Origin: Clostridia bacterium
Lineage (GTDB): Bacteria > Bacillota > Clostridia > TANB77 > CAG-508
Length of the DNA stretch: 49,543 bases
Assembly: GCA_017409455.1 (NCBI GenBank)
Contig: JAFQSS010000029.1
Location: 1 to 49,543, forward strand
Direction of reading: 5' to 3'
In this document: positions 9,331 to 18,980 of the stretch, in pieces
How positions within the stretch are numbered: the first letter of the stretch is position 1
How the letters are laid out: every line of letters begins with the position of its first letter
Notes under the pieces: generated by a model
Seen by the model: only the letters and a program-made list of their open reading frames with translations
What the model was told of the DNA's origin: nothing
Database searches by the model: none
Program-made: the position numbers and the translations under genes

Positions 9331-10087
9331 AAAAATATTAATAATAGGAATTAGAAACAAATGGAGTATATCGTTTGGTATAGCTAAAGCTGCTTATGAA
9401 AATGGAGCTAAATTAATTTTTACATATATGGGAGAAGATAATAAAGAAAAAATAGAAGAACTAATATCAGAATTTAAAGGAAGCAAAGCATATGTATTGA
9501 ATGGAGCTTCAGAAGACGAAATAGTTAGAGAGGTATTTACAAAAATCAAAGATGAAAACGGTAAAATAGATGGAATAGTACATGCAGTTGCACATGCCAA
9601 TACAGAAGATTTACACAATGATTTCATATATACAAGTAAAGAAGGATTTTCACATGCCTGTGATGTAAGTAGCTATTCATTCGTACTAGTTTCAAGAATG
9701 GCAAAAGAGCTTGATATGTTAAATGAAAAAGCAAGTTTAGTAACATTAACTTATCATGGATCAACAAAAGTTCTAGAAGGTTATAATGTAATGGGAGTTG
9801 CAAAAGCAGCATTAGAAGCAAGTGTAAGATACTTGGCAGAAAATTTAGGAAAAGAAGAAATAAGGGTAAATGCAGTATCAGCAGGACCTATAAAAACATT
9901 ATCTGCAAAAGGAATTAAAGACTTCAATTCAATATTAAATGTAGTTGAAGAAAAAGCACCACTACACAAAAATGTAACAACAACTCAAGTTGGAAATGTG
10001 GCAACATTTTTATTAAGTCAAATGTCTGACTCTATAACTGGTCAAATTATATACGCGGACAACGGATACAATATCATGGGAGTATAA
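9314..10087 (+). CDS. fabI: Enoyl-ACP reductase FabI
   Basis: NADH-dependent last step of each elongation round. It is an SDR with the FabI pattern: an N-terminal GIRNKWSI glycine-poor Rossmann loop and the catalytic Tyr-x6-Lys in YNVMGVAK, not the classical Tyr-x3-Lys. The C-terminal TGQIIYADNGYNIMG is also FabI-like. It has 257 residues. The ATG at 9314 follows GGAGGAG; a TTG twelve bases upstream sits before that site and is rejected. FabI rather than FabK, FabL or FabV implies the triclosan-sensitive reductase class. It closes the operon before a terminator. Confidence 0.93.
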   Translation: MLLKDKKILIIGIRNKWSISFGIAKAAYENGAKLIFTYMGEDNKEKIEELISEFKGSKAYVLNGASEDEIVREVFTKIKDENGKIDGIVHAVAHANTEDLHNDFIYTSKEGFSHACDVSSYSFVLVSRMAKELDMLNEKASLVTLTYHGSTKVLEGYNVMGVAKAALEASVRYLAENLGKEEIRVNAVSAGPIKTLSAKGIKDFNSILNVVEEKAPLHKNVTTTQVGNVATFLLSQMSDSITGQIIYADNGYNIMGV

Positions 10088-10107
10088 AGGAATTTATCAT
10101 AAAAAAT

Positions 10108-10146
10108 AAAATCACTTAATAAATATTATTAAGTGATTTTTTTTTG
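10108..10146 (+). terminator. Intrinsic terminator after the fatty-acid operon
   Basis: A 13-bp perfect stem (10108-10120 with 10128-10140), loop of seven bases, then a T-run to 10145. It lies 20 bases after the fabI stop and separates the fatty-acid operon from the cell-wall operon. Confidence 0.9.
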
Positions 10147-10155
10147 AAATTTTAC

Positions 10156-10184
10156 TATACAAAAACAAAAATTAGTTATATAAT
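10156..10184 (+). promoter_or_regulatory. Probable sigma-A promoter of the murE operon
   Basis: TATACA at 10156-10161 and TATAAT at 10179-10184 are separated by 17 bases. The -35 box matches four of six consensus bases. The start codon of murE is about 50 bases downstream, directly after the preceding terminator. Confidence 0.65.
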
Positions 10185-10237
10185 GTTAGGGATTATAAAT
10201 GTCTTTATAAATAGACAAATAAAAAAGGAGAAACGAT

Positions 10238-11701
10238 ATGGAACTAAAAAAGATATTAGTTGGAATTGAAGGGTTAAAAGCCAAAGGAAGCTTAGATATA
10301 GATGTAAAAAACATAGATAGCAACTCAAAAAACATAAAAGAAGGAGATATGTTTATTGCAATAAAAGGATTTAGCACAGATGGACATTCATACATAAATG
10401 ATGCAATAAAAGCAGGTGCAAAAGTAATAATGGTAGAAGAAGGATGTGACTTAAAAGCAATAAAATTACCATCAGATGTAACACTTGTGATGGCCAAAAA
10501 CACTAGAGAAGCATTAGCGATATGTAGTTGCAACTTTTACAAACACCCATCAAAAAAATTCAAATTAATAGGTGTAACAGGAACAAAAGGAAAAACAACA
10601 ACAACATTTATGATAAAAGAAATATTAGAAAAAGCAGGACATAAAGTAGGATTGATAGGAACAATAGCAACATATATAAATGGCAAAATGATAACAGAAA
10701 GTGCAAGAACAACACCAGAAAGTATAGAACTACAAAGAACATTTGCAGAAATGGAAAAACAAGGTGTTGAATATGTTGTGATGGAAGTATCATCACAAAG
10801 CTTAAAATTACATAGAGTAGATGGATGCAATTTTGACATTGTAGTATTTACAAACTTTTCAGAAGACCATATCAGTGAAAAAGAACATCCTGATATGAAA
10901 GACTATTTTGAATCAAAATTAAAATTATTTAAAATGTGTGATAATGGGATAATAAATGTAGATGATTTACAAGTAACAAAAGTACCAAAATTATTTCCAG
11001 AAAGTAATATAATGACATATGGTATTGATAACTATTGCGAGGTTTTAGCAAAAGATATAACAATAACAAATACATATGTTGATTTTAGAGTAAAAGTTTC
11101 TGATAGAAACGAAAGAGTAAAAGTAGATATACCAGGAAGATTTAGTGTATATAATGCATTAGCTGCGATATGTGTAGCAAAAAAATTAGGAATACCATCA
11201 GAAAAAGTAATAGAAGCATTACTTGAAATAAAAGTTCCAGGAAGATCTGAAATGGTACCAAATAGTAAAGAATTACCAATAATGATAGATTATGCTCATT
11301 CACCAGAAAGTCTACAAAATATATTATCTGCAGTAAAAAGTTATACAAGAGGAAGGGTAATATCTGTATTTGGATGTGGTGGAGATAGAGACAAAACCAA
11401 AAGACCAATAATGGGAGAAATATCTGGAAGAATAGCTGATTTTACCTTTGTAACATCAGATAATCCTCGAACAGAAGACCCAGAACAAATTGTAAAAGAA
11501 ATTGAAGCAGGTATCAAAAAAACAAAAGGAAATTATAAAGTAATTGTTGATAGAACAGAAGCTATAAAAGAAGCAATTAAAATGGCAAACAAGCTAGATA
11601 TTATAGTTCTTGCAGGAAAAGGTCATGAACCTTACCAAGAGATAAATGGTGAGAAATTACCTTATGATGAAAGGATAATTGTAAAAGATATCATAGGATA
11701 A
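10238..11701 (+). CDS. murE: UDP-MurNAc-tripeptide synthetase MurE
   Basis: Adds the third amino acid to UDP-MurNAc-dipeptide in the cytosolic stage of peptidoglycan synthesis. The ATP loop GTKGKTTT is near residue 115, and DNPR at 408-411 is the residue set associated with meso-diaminopimelate rather than lysine. The three Mur-ligase domains are present in 487 residues. It starts a cell-wall cluster, but murD, murF and murB, often in the same cluster, are not in this window. Confidence 0.93.
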   Translation: MELKKILVGIEGLKAKGSLDIDVKNIDSNSKNIKEGDMFIAIKGFSTDGHSYINDAIKAGAKVIMVEEGCDLKAIKLPSDVTLVMAKNTREALAICSCNFYKHPSKKFKLIGVTGTKGKTTTTFMIKEILEKAGHKVGLIGTIATYINGKMITESARTTPESIELQRTFAEMEKQGVEYVVMEVSSQSLKLHRVDGCNFDIVVFTNFSEDHISEKEHPDMKDYFESKLKLFKMCDNGIINVDDLQVTKVPKLFPESNIMTYGIDNYCEVLAKDITITNTYVDFRVKVSDRNERVKVDIPGRFSVYNALAAICVAKKLGIPSEKVIEALLEIKVPGRSEMVPNSKELPIMIDYAHSPESLQNILSAVKSYTRGRVISVFGCGGDRDKTKRPIMGEISGRIADFTFVTSDNPRTEDPEQIVKEIEAGIKKTKGNYKVIVDRTEAIKEAIKMANKLDIIVLAGKGHEPYQEINGEKLPYDERIIVKDIIG

Positions 11702-11746
11702 ATTGAAAAATAAATGCAAAAGTTAACAGAAGAAAGGTTGATAAAA

Positions 11747-12724
11747 TTGGAATTTCAGACAAAATTATTATTATTATCATTTGCAATAACAATTGTTTTT
11801 GCACTAATAATAGTACCAATATTAAGAAAATTAAAAATAGGACAGATAGAAAGAAGTGATGGACCAGAATCTCATTTAAAAAAACAAGGGACACCTACAA
11901 TGGGTGGAATAATAATAATGTTAGGAATAATTGCCGTTACAACAGGAGCATACATTTATTATAAATCGAAAGATGCTACATTAGCCTCAAGTTTATTACC
12001 AATACTAGGTTTAACAATAGGTTTTGGACTTGTAGGATTTGTAGATGATTTCAAAAAATTAGTATTAAAAAATACAGAAGGCTTAAAACCAAGTTTAAAA
12101 ATGTTAGGACTTTTATTAATATCAGTGATATTTGTACTATATTTAATAAAAGGGGTAAACTTGGGAACAGAAACATATATACCAATATTAAAACAGTATA
12201 TTGAAATACCTATTTTTGTATATATTCCGTTTGCTATTTTAGTAATATTAGCAACAACAAATGCTGTAAACTTAACAGATGGAATTGATGGACTATCATC
12301 AAGTGTATGCACAATAATAATTACATGTTTAACTGTTATAGCAACAATGTTTGGAGTAAAAGAGCTTGTAGTATTTGGAGCAATTGTAATAGGTGCAGTA
12401 TTAGCATTTTTGATTTTCAATATATATCCAGCAAAAGTATTTATGGGAGATACAGGTTCACTATTTTTAGGTGGAGTAATTTCAGGAGTAGCATTATATT
12501 TAAAAATGCCATTAATTTTGCTTATTGTAGCATTTATTCCTGTGCTTGAAACAATTTCGGTAATATTACAAGTTGCATCTTTTAAACTTACAGGAAAAAG
12601 AATATTCAGAATGGCTCCAATACATCATCATTTTGAATTATGTGGGTGGAAAGAAAATCATGTTGTAATGATATTTTGCATAATTACATTAATGGTAAGT
12701 ATTATAGGATTACAAATAGTGTAA
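11747..12724 (+). CDS. mraY: Phospho-MurNAc-pentapeptide transferase MraY
   Basis: Integral membrane enzyme that makes lipid I from UDP-MurNAc-pentapeptide and undecaprenyl phosphate. Conserved loops are clear: SHLKKQGTPTMGG, NLTDGIDGL, FMGDTGSLFLGG and the histidine cluster APIHHHFE. About ten membrane helices are seen. The ribosome binding site AGAAAGG at 11731-11737 favours the TTG at 11747 (about 326 residues). An ATG at 11714 is possible but has no such site; TTG at 11738 is too close. Confidence 0.92.
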   Translation: MEFQTKLLLLSFAITIVFALIIVPILRKLKIGQIERSDGPESHLKKQGTPTMGGIIIMLGIIAVTTGAYIYYKSKDATLASSLLPILGLTIGFGLVGFVDDFKKLVLKNTEGLKPSLKMLGLLLISVIFVLYLIKGVNLGTETYIPILKQYIEIPIFVYIPFAILVILATTNAVNLTDGIDGLSSSVCTIIITCLTVIATMFGVKELVVFGAIVIGAVLAFLIFNIYPAKVFMGDTGSLFLGGVISGVALYLKMPLILLIVAFIPVLETISVILQVASFKLTGKRIFRMAPIHHHFELCGWKENHVVMIFCIITLMVSIIGLQIV

Positions 12725-12742
12725 AAGAAAGAGGAGATAGAA

Positions 12743-13900
12743 ATGGCCAAAAAAGAAAAGTTAAAAGGATTTTCAAGCTTTTTAAATAATCCTGTTGATT
12801 TTACACTAGTAATAACAACATTATTGTTATTATCAATAGGATTAATTATGGTATTGTCAGCAAGTTCACCAACATCTTTACAAGAATCAGGCAATAGTTA
12901 TGAATATTTTGTAAGACAATTATTTTTTGCTGTACTTGGATTAGTTGGAATGTATTTTGCATCAAAAGTAGATTATAGAATATATCAAAAATTTTACAAA
13001 CAAGCGTGGTGTTTGTCTGTAATATTGTTAGTAGCTGTATTACTAATAGGATTTGAAGCTAAAGGAGCTAAAAGATGGATTAATTTGGGCTTTACTACAT
13101 TTCAACCATCAGAACTTGTAAAATTTTTAATGATAGTATTTTATGCAGGAATACTTGTTAAAAATAGAAATGAATTAGGAAAGTTTTTTAAAGGTTTAAT
13201 TAAACATATTTTATTTTTAGTACCAATTATAGTGTTACTACTTTTAGAGCCACACTTAAGTACATCAATGGTAATAATAATAACATGTTGTATAATGATA
13301 ATTGTTGCTGGATGCAAATTTTGGCAAGCATTATTATGTGGAATTGTAGGTGGAGGAACAATAGGATCAGCAGCAACAGTATTATATTTTGTTAGTGAAA
13401 CATTTCAATCTAAATTTCAATATGCTGTTACAAGAATAACAACTTTCCTTGATCCATGGAAATATGCCTCAGATGAGGGGTGGCAGGTTATACAAAGTTT
13501 ATATGCAATAGGCTCTGGAGGATTGTTTGGAACAGGACTAGGAGACAGTAAGCAAAAATATTTGTATTTACCAGAACCACACAATGACTTTATTTTTTCT
13601 GTATTAGCAGAAGAATTAGGATTTGTAGGGTGTGTAGTTGTATTTGCATTATTTGCAATATTCATATGGAGAGGTATATTAATTGCAATAAAAGCTCCAG
13701 ATATGTTTGGAAGTTTAGTCGCAGTAGGAATAACTTCACTAGTAGGAATTCAAGCTATAATAAATGTTGCGGTTGTAACTTCTTCGATGCCTGCAACAGG
13801 AATGCAATTACCATTCTTTAGTTATGGTGGAACAGCTTTATTTATATTGCTGTGTGAGGTAGGAGTGCTACTTAGCATATCAAGAGCAAGTGCAAAGTAA
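12743..13900 (+). CDS. ftsW: FtsW/RodA/SpoVE-family peptidoglycan glycosyltransferase
   Basis: SEDS-family membrane glycosyltransferase that polymerises lipid II, working with a class B penicillin-binding protein at the septum. About ten membrane helices are predicted by eye. Family motifs include GAKRWINLG, LEPHLSTSM and a C-terminal PATGMQLPFFSYGGTA. It has 385 residues. The position between mraY and murG is that of ftsW or its paralogue spoVE; sequence alone does not tell which, so the symbol is a family assignment. Confidence 0.85.
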   Translation: MAKKEKLKGFSSFLNNPVDFTLVITTLLLLSIGLIMVLSASSPTSLQESGNSYEYFVRQLFFAVLGLVGMYFASKVDYRIYQKFYKQAWCLSVILLVAVLLIGFEAKGAKRWINLGFTTFQPSELVKFLMIVFYAGILVKNRNELGKFFKGLIKHILFLVPIIVLLLLEPHLSTSMVIIITCCIMIIVAGCKFWQALLCGIVGGGTIGSAATVLYFVSETFQSKFQYAVTRITTFLDPWKYASDEGWQVIQSLYAIGSGGLFGTGLGDSKQKYLYLPEPHNDFIFSVLAEELGFVGCVVVFALFAIFIWRGILIAIKAPDMFGSLVAVGITSLVGIQAIINVAVVTSSMPATGMQLPFFSYGGTALFILLCEVGVLLSISRASAK

Positions 13901-13917
13901 AATTAAAGGAGAAAAAT

Positions 13918-15039
13918 ATGAGAGTCATAGTTGCAGCTGCTGGAACTGCAGGACATATAAATCCTGGTTTAGCTATAGCAAATAAAATAAAAGAAAAAGA
14001 ACCAGATTCAAAAATTATATTTATAGGAACAACAAGAGGTTTAGAAAACAGTTTAGTGCCAAGAGAAGGATATGAATTAAAAACAATTGAAGCATATGGT
14101 TTAAGTAAACAAATATCAATACAAAATTTTAAAAAAATATGTACAACATTAAAAGCTACAGGAAAAGCAAGAAAAATAATTCAAGAATTTAAACCAGATG
14201 TTATAATTGGTGCAGGTGGATATATTTGTGGACCTGTAGTTTGGGCTGCAAAAAAAGAAAATATACCAGTTGTATTACATGAAAGTAATGCATTTCCAGG
14301 TAGAGCTGTAAAATTTCTTGCTAAAAAAGCAGATAAAGTATTAATTTCGTTTGAAGAAGCTCGTTCAAGAATTGCGAATGCTAAAAATATAGTATTTACA
14401 GGAACACCTGTAAAAATCGAAAAAAGGCAATATACTTATGATGAAAAGAAAAGTATATTACAAAATGCAGGACTTCAAGATAATCTTCCAACAATATTAG
14501 TATTTGGAGGAAGCCAAGGTGCTCAAAAAATAAATGATGCAATAATTGGAATATTAGAAAATAAATTAAACAAAGAATATCAAATAATTTGGGCAACAGG
14601 ACCAAAACAATATAATATTATAAAAGAAGAATTATCAAAAAAGAACATAGACATAAAAAATATTCAAAATGCAAAAATATTACCATATATATATAATATG
14701 GAAGAAATAATGAATGTTTCAAATGTAATTGTTGCAAGAAGCGGAGCAATGACAATAACAGAAATATCTAATTTAGGAAAACCATCAATATTAGTACCAC
14801 TTCCAAATGTTAGTCAAGACCATCAATTACATAATGCAAAAGTTTTAGAAAATGTAGGGGCTGCAAAAATAATATTAAATAATGAATTAACAAAAGACAA
14901 TTTAAATAACCAAATTCAAGATATAATAAAAAATCCACAATTAATGAATGAGATGGGGAAAAAAGCTCTATCAAAATCAGTAAAAAATGTACAAGAAAAA
15001 ATATATATAGAAATTAATAAGGTGATAAAAGGATGTTAG
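13918..15039 (+). CDS. murG: UDP-GlcNAc:lipid I GlcNAc transferase MurG
   Basis: Peripheral membrane GT-B enzyme that converts lipid I to lipid II. The N-terminal loop AGTAGHINPGLA and the second glycine-rich loop GGSQGAQ are visible, and the donor-binding region SRSGAMTITE-like segment (ARSGAMTITEI) is in the C-terminal half. It has 373 residues. The next gene, a histidine kinase, starts seven bases before its stop. Confidence 0.94.
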   Translation: MRVIVAAAGTAGHINPGLAIANKIKEKEPDSKIIFIGTTRGLENSLVPREGYELKTIEAYGLSKQISIQNFKKICTTLKATGKARKIIQEFKPDVIIGAGGYICGPVVWAAKKENIPVVLHESNAFPGRAVKFLAKKADKVLISFEEARSRIANAKNIVFTGTPVKIEKRQYTYDEKKSILQNAGLQDNLPTILVFGGSQGAQKINDAIIGILENKLNKEYQIIWATGPKQYNIIKEELSKKNIDIKNIQNAKILPYIYNMEEIMNVSNVIVARSGAMTITEISNLGKPSILVPLPNVSQDHQLHNAKVLENVGAAKIILNNELTKDNLNNQIQDIIKNPQLMNEMGKKALSKSVKNVQEKIYIEINKVIKGC

Positions 15040-16214
15040 AGGCTTATCAAATTTTAGCACTGATAACAGGTGCTAACATAATAGTTTTAATAATTTGCAC
15101 AATTTTAATGAAAAAATATTTAACTAAAAAAATAATGTTTCCAAAAACAAGACTAATAAGAGGTGCAGGTGTAAGTAATGATGATTTAGATATAAATAAT
15201 AGCATATTTTTACACATGACAGACGGTATAATAGCATTTGATAGAGATGGAAAAATAGTATTAATAAATCCGGCAGCACAGAAAATGATGAATGTGTTGC
15301 CAGAATATAAAGATTTTGATGATATATTTGGAAAACTGCATTTAAATATAAATTTAGAAAAAATAATATATCTTGAAAATTGGACAAAAACAGAAGAAAG
15401 ATTTCAAGTTGAAGATAAATTCGTTAATGCATATTTTGCTCCATTCAAAAAAGAAAATGACAGAACAGTTGGAGTTATAGTTGTATTACAAGATATAACA
15501 GAACATGTAAAGCTAGATAATATGAGGAAAGAATTTATTGCAGATGTATCACATGAACTAAAAACACCAATAACTTCAATTATGGGATATGCAGACACAT
15601 TGCTTGAAGAAGAATATGACAAAGAAACTCAAAGCAAATTTTTAAGTGTAATAGCATCAGAGGCAAGAAGAATGGCAAAATTGGTAACAGACTTACTTAC
15701 ATTATCAAGAAATGATAGTAATAGAACTTCGGCTAAAAAAGAGCAATTTGATTTAGGGGAATTAGTGAAAAAATGTCAGGACAAGCTTGCAATAGAAATA
15801 AAAAAGAAAAATCATGAAGTAAAAAGTTTTGTAACAGCTGATGTTCCACTCGTTTATGCAGATAAAGATGATATAGAAAGAGTAGTATTAAATATTCTTA
15901 CAAATAGCATTAAATATACACAAGATGGTGGCGAAATTAAGATATATGTAGGATTTGTATACAATGATGCATATATCAAAATATTTGATAATGGAATTGG
16001 AATTCCAGAAAGCGAATTAAGTAGAATATTTGAAAGATTTTATAGAGTAGACAAAGCTCGTAGTAGAGAAATGGGAGGAACAGGATTAGGTCTTTCTATA
16101 GCAAAAGACTTACTAGATAGAAATGGTGGAAACATAGATATTAAGAGTGAAGTTGGAAAAGGTACAGAAGTTGTAATTAAAGTTCCAACCAAAGCTAAGG
16201 AAGAGAAAATCTAA
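15033..16214 (+). CDS. PAS-domain sensor histidine kinase
   Basis: Membrane-anchored two-component sensor kinase of 393 residues. One membrane helix lies at about 8-28, a PAS domain at about 60-155, then HisKA with phospho-acceptor His174 in DVSHELKTP, and HATPase_c with the N-box NILTNSIKYT, DNGIGIP, FERFYR and GGTGLGLSIAKDL. It resembles the C-terminal half of PhoR/WalK-type kinases without an extracytoplasmic sensor loop. No response regulator is encoded beside it. The overlap with murG implies co-expression with lipid II synthesis; a role in sensing envelope state is an inference. Confidence 0.9.
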   Translation: MLEAYQILALITGANIIVLIICTILMKKYLTKKIMFPKTRLIRGAGVSNDDLDINNSIFLHMTDGIIAFDRDGKIVLINPAAQKMMNVLPEYKDFDDIFGKLHLNINLEKIIYLENWTKTEERFQVEDKFVNAYFAPFKKENDRTVGVIVVLQDITEHVKLDNMRKEFIADVSHELKTPITSIMGYADTLLEEEYDKETQSKFLSVIASEARRMAKLVTDLLTLSRNDSNRTSAKKEQFDLGELVKKCQDKLAIEIKKKNHEVKSFVTADVPLVYADKDDIERVVLNILTNSIKYTQDGGEIKIYVGFVYNDAYIKIFDNGIGIPESELSRIFERFYRVDKARSREMGGTGLGLSIAKDLLDRNGGNIDIKSEVGKGTEVVIKVPTKAKEEKI

Positions 16215-16222
16215 TTAAAACA

Positions 16223-16251
16223 TTGAAAAAACACGAAAGATGAGATATAAT
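16223..16251 (+). promoter_or_regulatory. Sigma-A promoter upstream of lepB
   Basis: TTGAAA at 16223-16228 and TATAAT at 16246-16251 with a 17-base spacer. It lies about 45 bases before lepB and ten bases after the kinase stop, so lepB-holB-ricT has its own promoter. Confidence 0.8.
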
Positions 16252-16295
16252 AACAACGCAAGACAAGTTATTTTAAAGAAAGAGGGAAAACGATA

Positions 16296-16946
16296 ATGAA
16301 ATCAACATTACGAGAAATAATAGAATGGCTAATATGTATAATAATAGCAGTTGTATTAGCATTAGTAGTAAGATATTATATAGGAACCCCAACAATTGTG
16401 CAACAAACATCAATGTCTCCTACATTACAACCTAATGAAAGATTATGGTTAAATAGATGGGGCAGAACAACAAAGAAAATTCCAGAAAGAGGAGATATAA
16501 TAACATTTGAAGCTCCAAGCATAATAAGAGTAGGTCGAATAGACCCAGAAAATCCAATTGCTATATATAAAAATGAGCCACAAGGAATATTAGAAAAATT
16601 TTCTTACTATGTATTAGAAAGTGAAAGTAGTGGAAAGAAAAGTTATATAAAAAGAGTAATCGGAGTTCCAGGAGATTACCTAGAAATAAAAGAAGGTAGT
16701 GTGTATATAAATGGTGAAAGGCTAGAAGAAGATTATTTACAAGATGGAGTAGTAACAGATATGGCACAAGCAAATGATGAAGAAGTATTCGCGATAACAG
16801 TACCAGAAAATAGTGTATTTGCAATGGGAGACAATAGAACTGGAAGCACAGACTGTAGATCATTTGGATGTGTACCTCTAGAAAAAATAGAAGGAACAGT
16901 ATCATTTAGATTTTGGCCATTTTCAAAATTTGGAGGAGTAGAATAG
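16296..16946 (+). CDS. lepB: Signal peptidase I
   Basis: Membrane serine protease that removes signal peptides of exported proteins. One N-terminal membrane helix (about 10-28) precedes the catalytic Ser39 in QTSMSPTL; the general base is Lys119 in IKRVIGVPGD. The C-terminal GDNRTGSTDCRSFG box is also present. The 216 residues fit Gram-positive signal peptidases. A second transcription unit starts here from the promoter at 16223. Confidence 0.94.
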   Translation: MKSTLREIIEWLICIIIAVVLALVVRYYIGTPTIVQQTSMSPTLQPNERLWLNRWGRTTKKIPERGDIITFEAPSIIRVGRIDPENPIAIYKNEPQGILEKFSYYVLESESSGKKSYIKRVIGVPGDYLEIKEGSVYINGERLEEDYLQDGVVTDMAQANDEEVFAITVPENSVFAMGDNRTGSTDCRSFGCVPLEKIEGTVSFRFWPFSKFGGVE

Positions 16947-16949
16947 ACA

Positions 16950-17840
16950 TTGTTTGATAACATATTAGGAAATGAAAAAAATAAAAATATTTTAGAAAAA
17001 TCAATCAAATTAAATAAATTCTCGCATAGTTACATATTTTGGGGAATTGAAGGAATCGGAAAAAAACTGATTGCTAAAGAATTTGCAAAAAACATTTTAT
17101 GTTTAGAACAAAAAGAAAATTGCAATTGTAAATCTTGTATAGAATTTGATTCAAACAACAATCCAGACTTTCAATTAATAGAGCCAAATGAGGGAAAAGT
17201 AAGAATTGAACAAGTAAGAGAAATGCAAAGAAAAATTGCAGAAAAGCCCATAATATCTAATAAAAAAATTTATATAATAAATGATGCAGACACAATGACA
17301 ACAGAAGCTCAAAATTGTTTATTAAAAACATTGGAAGAACCACCAGAATATATAACTATAATATTAATATGTACAAATGAAGAAAATTTGCTAAGTACAA
17401 TAAAATCAAGATGTACAAGAATGCATTTTGATTCTATAGATACAGAAGAAATAAGAAGATACATAAAACAAAACTTCCCTGAGCAAGAGATAAGCCAAAA
17501 TATAATAAAACTATCACAAGGAAGTATAGGAAAAACAATAAAGCTAAATGAAAATAAAGACATATATGAAAATATAGAAAAAATCTTATTAAATATGCAA
17601 AATAAAGATTTAATAGAAATTGTACAAATGTCAGAAGAAATATATAAGACAAAAGATGAAATAAGCTCAATATTAGATTATATGAATGTAATACTATTAA
17701 AATTAAGCAAACAAAACATAAAATATATAAAATGTATAGATATAGTAGAACAAACAAAGAAAAGATTAAAAGCAAATAGTAATTATGATATGTGTATAGA
17801 TAATTTATTATTTAATATGATATTTATAATACATAATTAG
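16950..17840 (+). CDS. holB: DNA polymerase III delta' subunit
   Basis: Clamp-loader AAA+ subunit that helps load the sliding clamp. It has a Walker A-like GIEGIGKKL, a zinc-module region with clustered cysteines (CLEQKENCNCKSC), DADTMTTEAQNCLLKTLEEPP and the SRC motif in KSRCTRM. It has 296 residues. It begins with TTG at 16950, three bases after lepB, behind GGAGG. The order holB then ricT matches the holB-yaaT arrangement in Bacillus subtilis. Confidence 0.9.
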   Translation: MFDNILGNEKNKNILEKSIKLNKFSHSYIFWGIEGIGKKLIAKEFAKNILCLEQKENCNCKSCIEFDSNNNPDFQLIEPNEGKVRIEQVREMQRKIAEKPIISNKKIYIINDADTMTTEAQNCLLKTLEEPPEYITIILICTNEENLLSTIKSRCTRMHFDSIDTEEIRRYIKQNFPEQEISQNIIKLSQGSIGKTIKLNENKDIYENIEKILLNMQNKDLIEIVQMSEEIYKTKDEISSILDYMNVILLKLSKQNIKYIKCIDIVEQTKKRLKANSNYDMCIDNLLFNMIFIIHN

Positions 17841-17853
17841 AAAGGACAAATAA

Positions 17854-18768
17854 ATGAAGAGAATAGTAGGGGTTAGATTTAAAAGACTTGGAAAAATATA
17901 TTTCTTTGATCCAAAATGGCTAGAAGTAAAAAAAGGAGATAAAGTAATAGTTGATACAGCACAGGGCGAAGAAATTGCGGAAGTTGCTGTGCCTAACAGA
18001 ATGATAGATGATGAAAAAGTAGTAGAACCATTGAAAAAAGTGCTGAGATTAGCATCTTCAAGAGACTTAAAACATGCAGAAGAATGTAGAAAAAAAGAAA
18101 AAGAAGCATTTGAATTATTTAATAAAAAAATCAAAGAACATAAATTAGATATGACATTAACAGATGTAGAATATAAGTTTGATAATAGCAAGATATTATT
18201 TTACTTTACAGCTGATGGTAGAATAGATTTTAGAGATTTAGTAAAAGATTTGGCATCAATATACAAAACAAGAATAGAATTAAGACAAATAGGAGTAAGA
18301 GACGAAGTAAAAAGAATTGGCGGAAACGGAGTATGTGGTAGAGAATTATGTTGTTGTTCATTTTTAAGTGATTTTGAAACAGTATCAATAAAAATGGCTA
18401 AAGAACAAAATATATCATTAAATCCATCAAAAATTTCTGGAAATTGTGGAAGATTAATGTGTTGCTTAAAATATGAACAAGAAGTTTATGAAGAAAAATT
18501 ATCAAGGTTGCCAAATGTGGGGGCTATTGTAGATACACCTGACGGAAAAGGCGAAGTAGATGGAATTGAAACTTTAAAAGAAGTAGTTAAAGTAAAAATT
18601 AAAGATGGAGAAATATTTAAAATTAAAAAATATGAAGTAAAAGATATAAAAGTATTACAAGATGTTGCTAAAAAAGAATCAGATAATGAAGAAAACGAAT
18701 ATCAAGAAGAATTAAAACAATTAGAAAAGTTAGAAAAAGAAGATTCAAAAATGAAAAGTGATTCTTAA
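17854..18768 (+). CDS. ricT: PSP1-domain protein RicT (YaaT)
   Basis: Member of the PSP1/YaaT family. In B. subtilis RicT acts with RicA and RicF on RNase Y, affecting mRNA maturation, competence, biofilm and sporulation. The cysteine-rich core CGRELCCCSF and GNCGRLMCCLKYE, which in the family binds iron-sulfur, is intact at about residues 160-210. It has 304 residues with an acidic, lysine-rich tail. The close spacing to holB supports the assignment. Confidence 0.9.
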   Translation: MKRIVGVRFKRLGKIYFFDPKWLEVKKGDKVIVDTAQGEEIAEVAVPNRMIDDEKVVEPLKKVLRLASSRDLKHAEECRKKEKEAFELFNKKIKEHKLDMTLTDVEYKFDNSKILFYFTADGRIDFRDLVKDLASIYKTRIELRQIGVRDEVKRIGGNGVCGRELCCCSFLSDFETVSIKMAKEQNISLNPSKISGNCGRLMCCLKYEQEVYEEKLSRLPNVGAIVDTPDGKGEVDGIETLKEVVKVKIKDGEIFKIKKYEVKDIKVLQDVAKKESDNEENEYQEELKQLEKLEKEDSKMKSDS

Positions 18769-18804
18769 GATAGTAATATATGTACTTGAAGGGTGGTGAA
18801 TGGA

Positions 18805-18978
18805 ATGGCATTTAAAATAGATTGTGAAAAATGTATAAGCTGCGGAGCTTGTGCTGCAGAATGTCCAGTAGGATGTATATCACAAGGAGATAACTGCTTT
18901 GTAATTGACCAATCAGCTTGCATTAGTTGTGGTTCATGCGCAGGAGTTTGCCCAGTTGAAGCACCAGTTGAAGAATAA
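18805..18978 (+). CDS. Two-[4Fe-4S] ferredoxin
   Basis: A 57-residue ferredoxin with two clusters: CISCGACAAECP and CISCGSCAGVCP, each Cys-x2-Cys-x2-Cys-x3-Cys-Pro. It would carry low-potential electrons in the cytosol. GTG codons at 18793 and 18796 belong to the GGGTGGTG ribosome binding site, so the ATG at 18805 is used. Partner enzymes cannot be identified from the neighbours. The gene is followed at once by a very strong hairpin. Confidence 0.92.
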   Translation: MAFKIDCEKCISCGACAAECPVGCISQGDNCFVIDQSACISCGSCAGVCPVEAPVEE

Positions 18979-18980
18979 GA

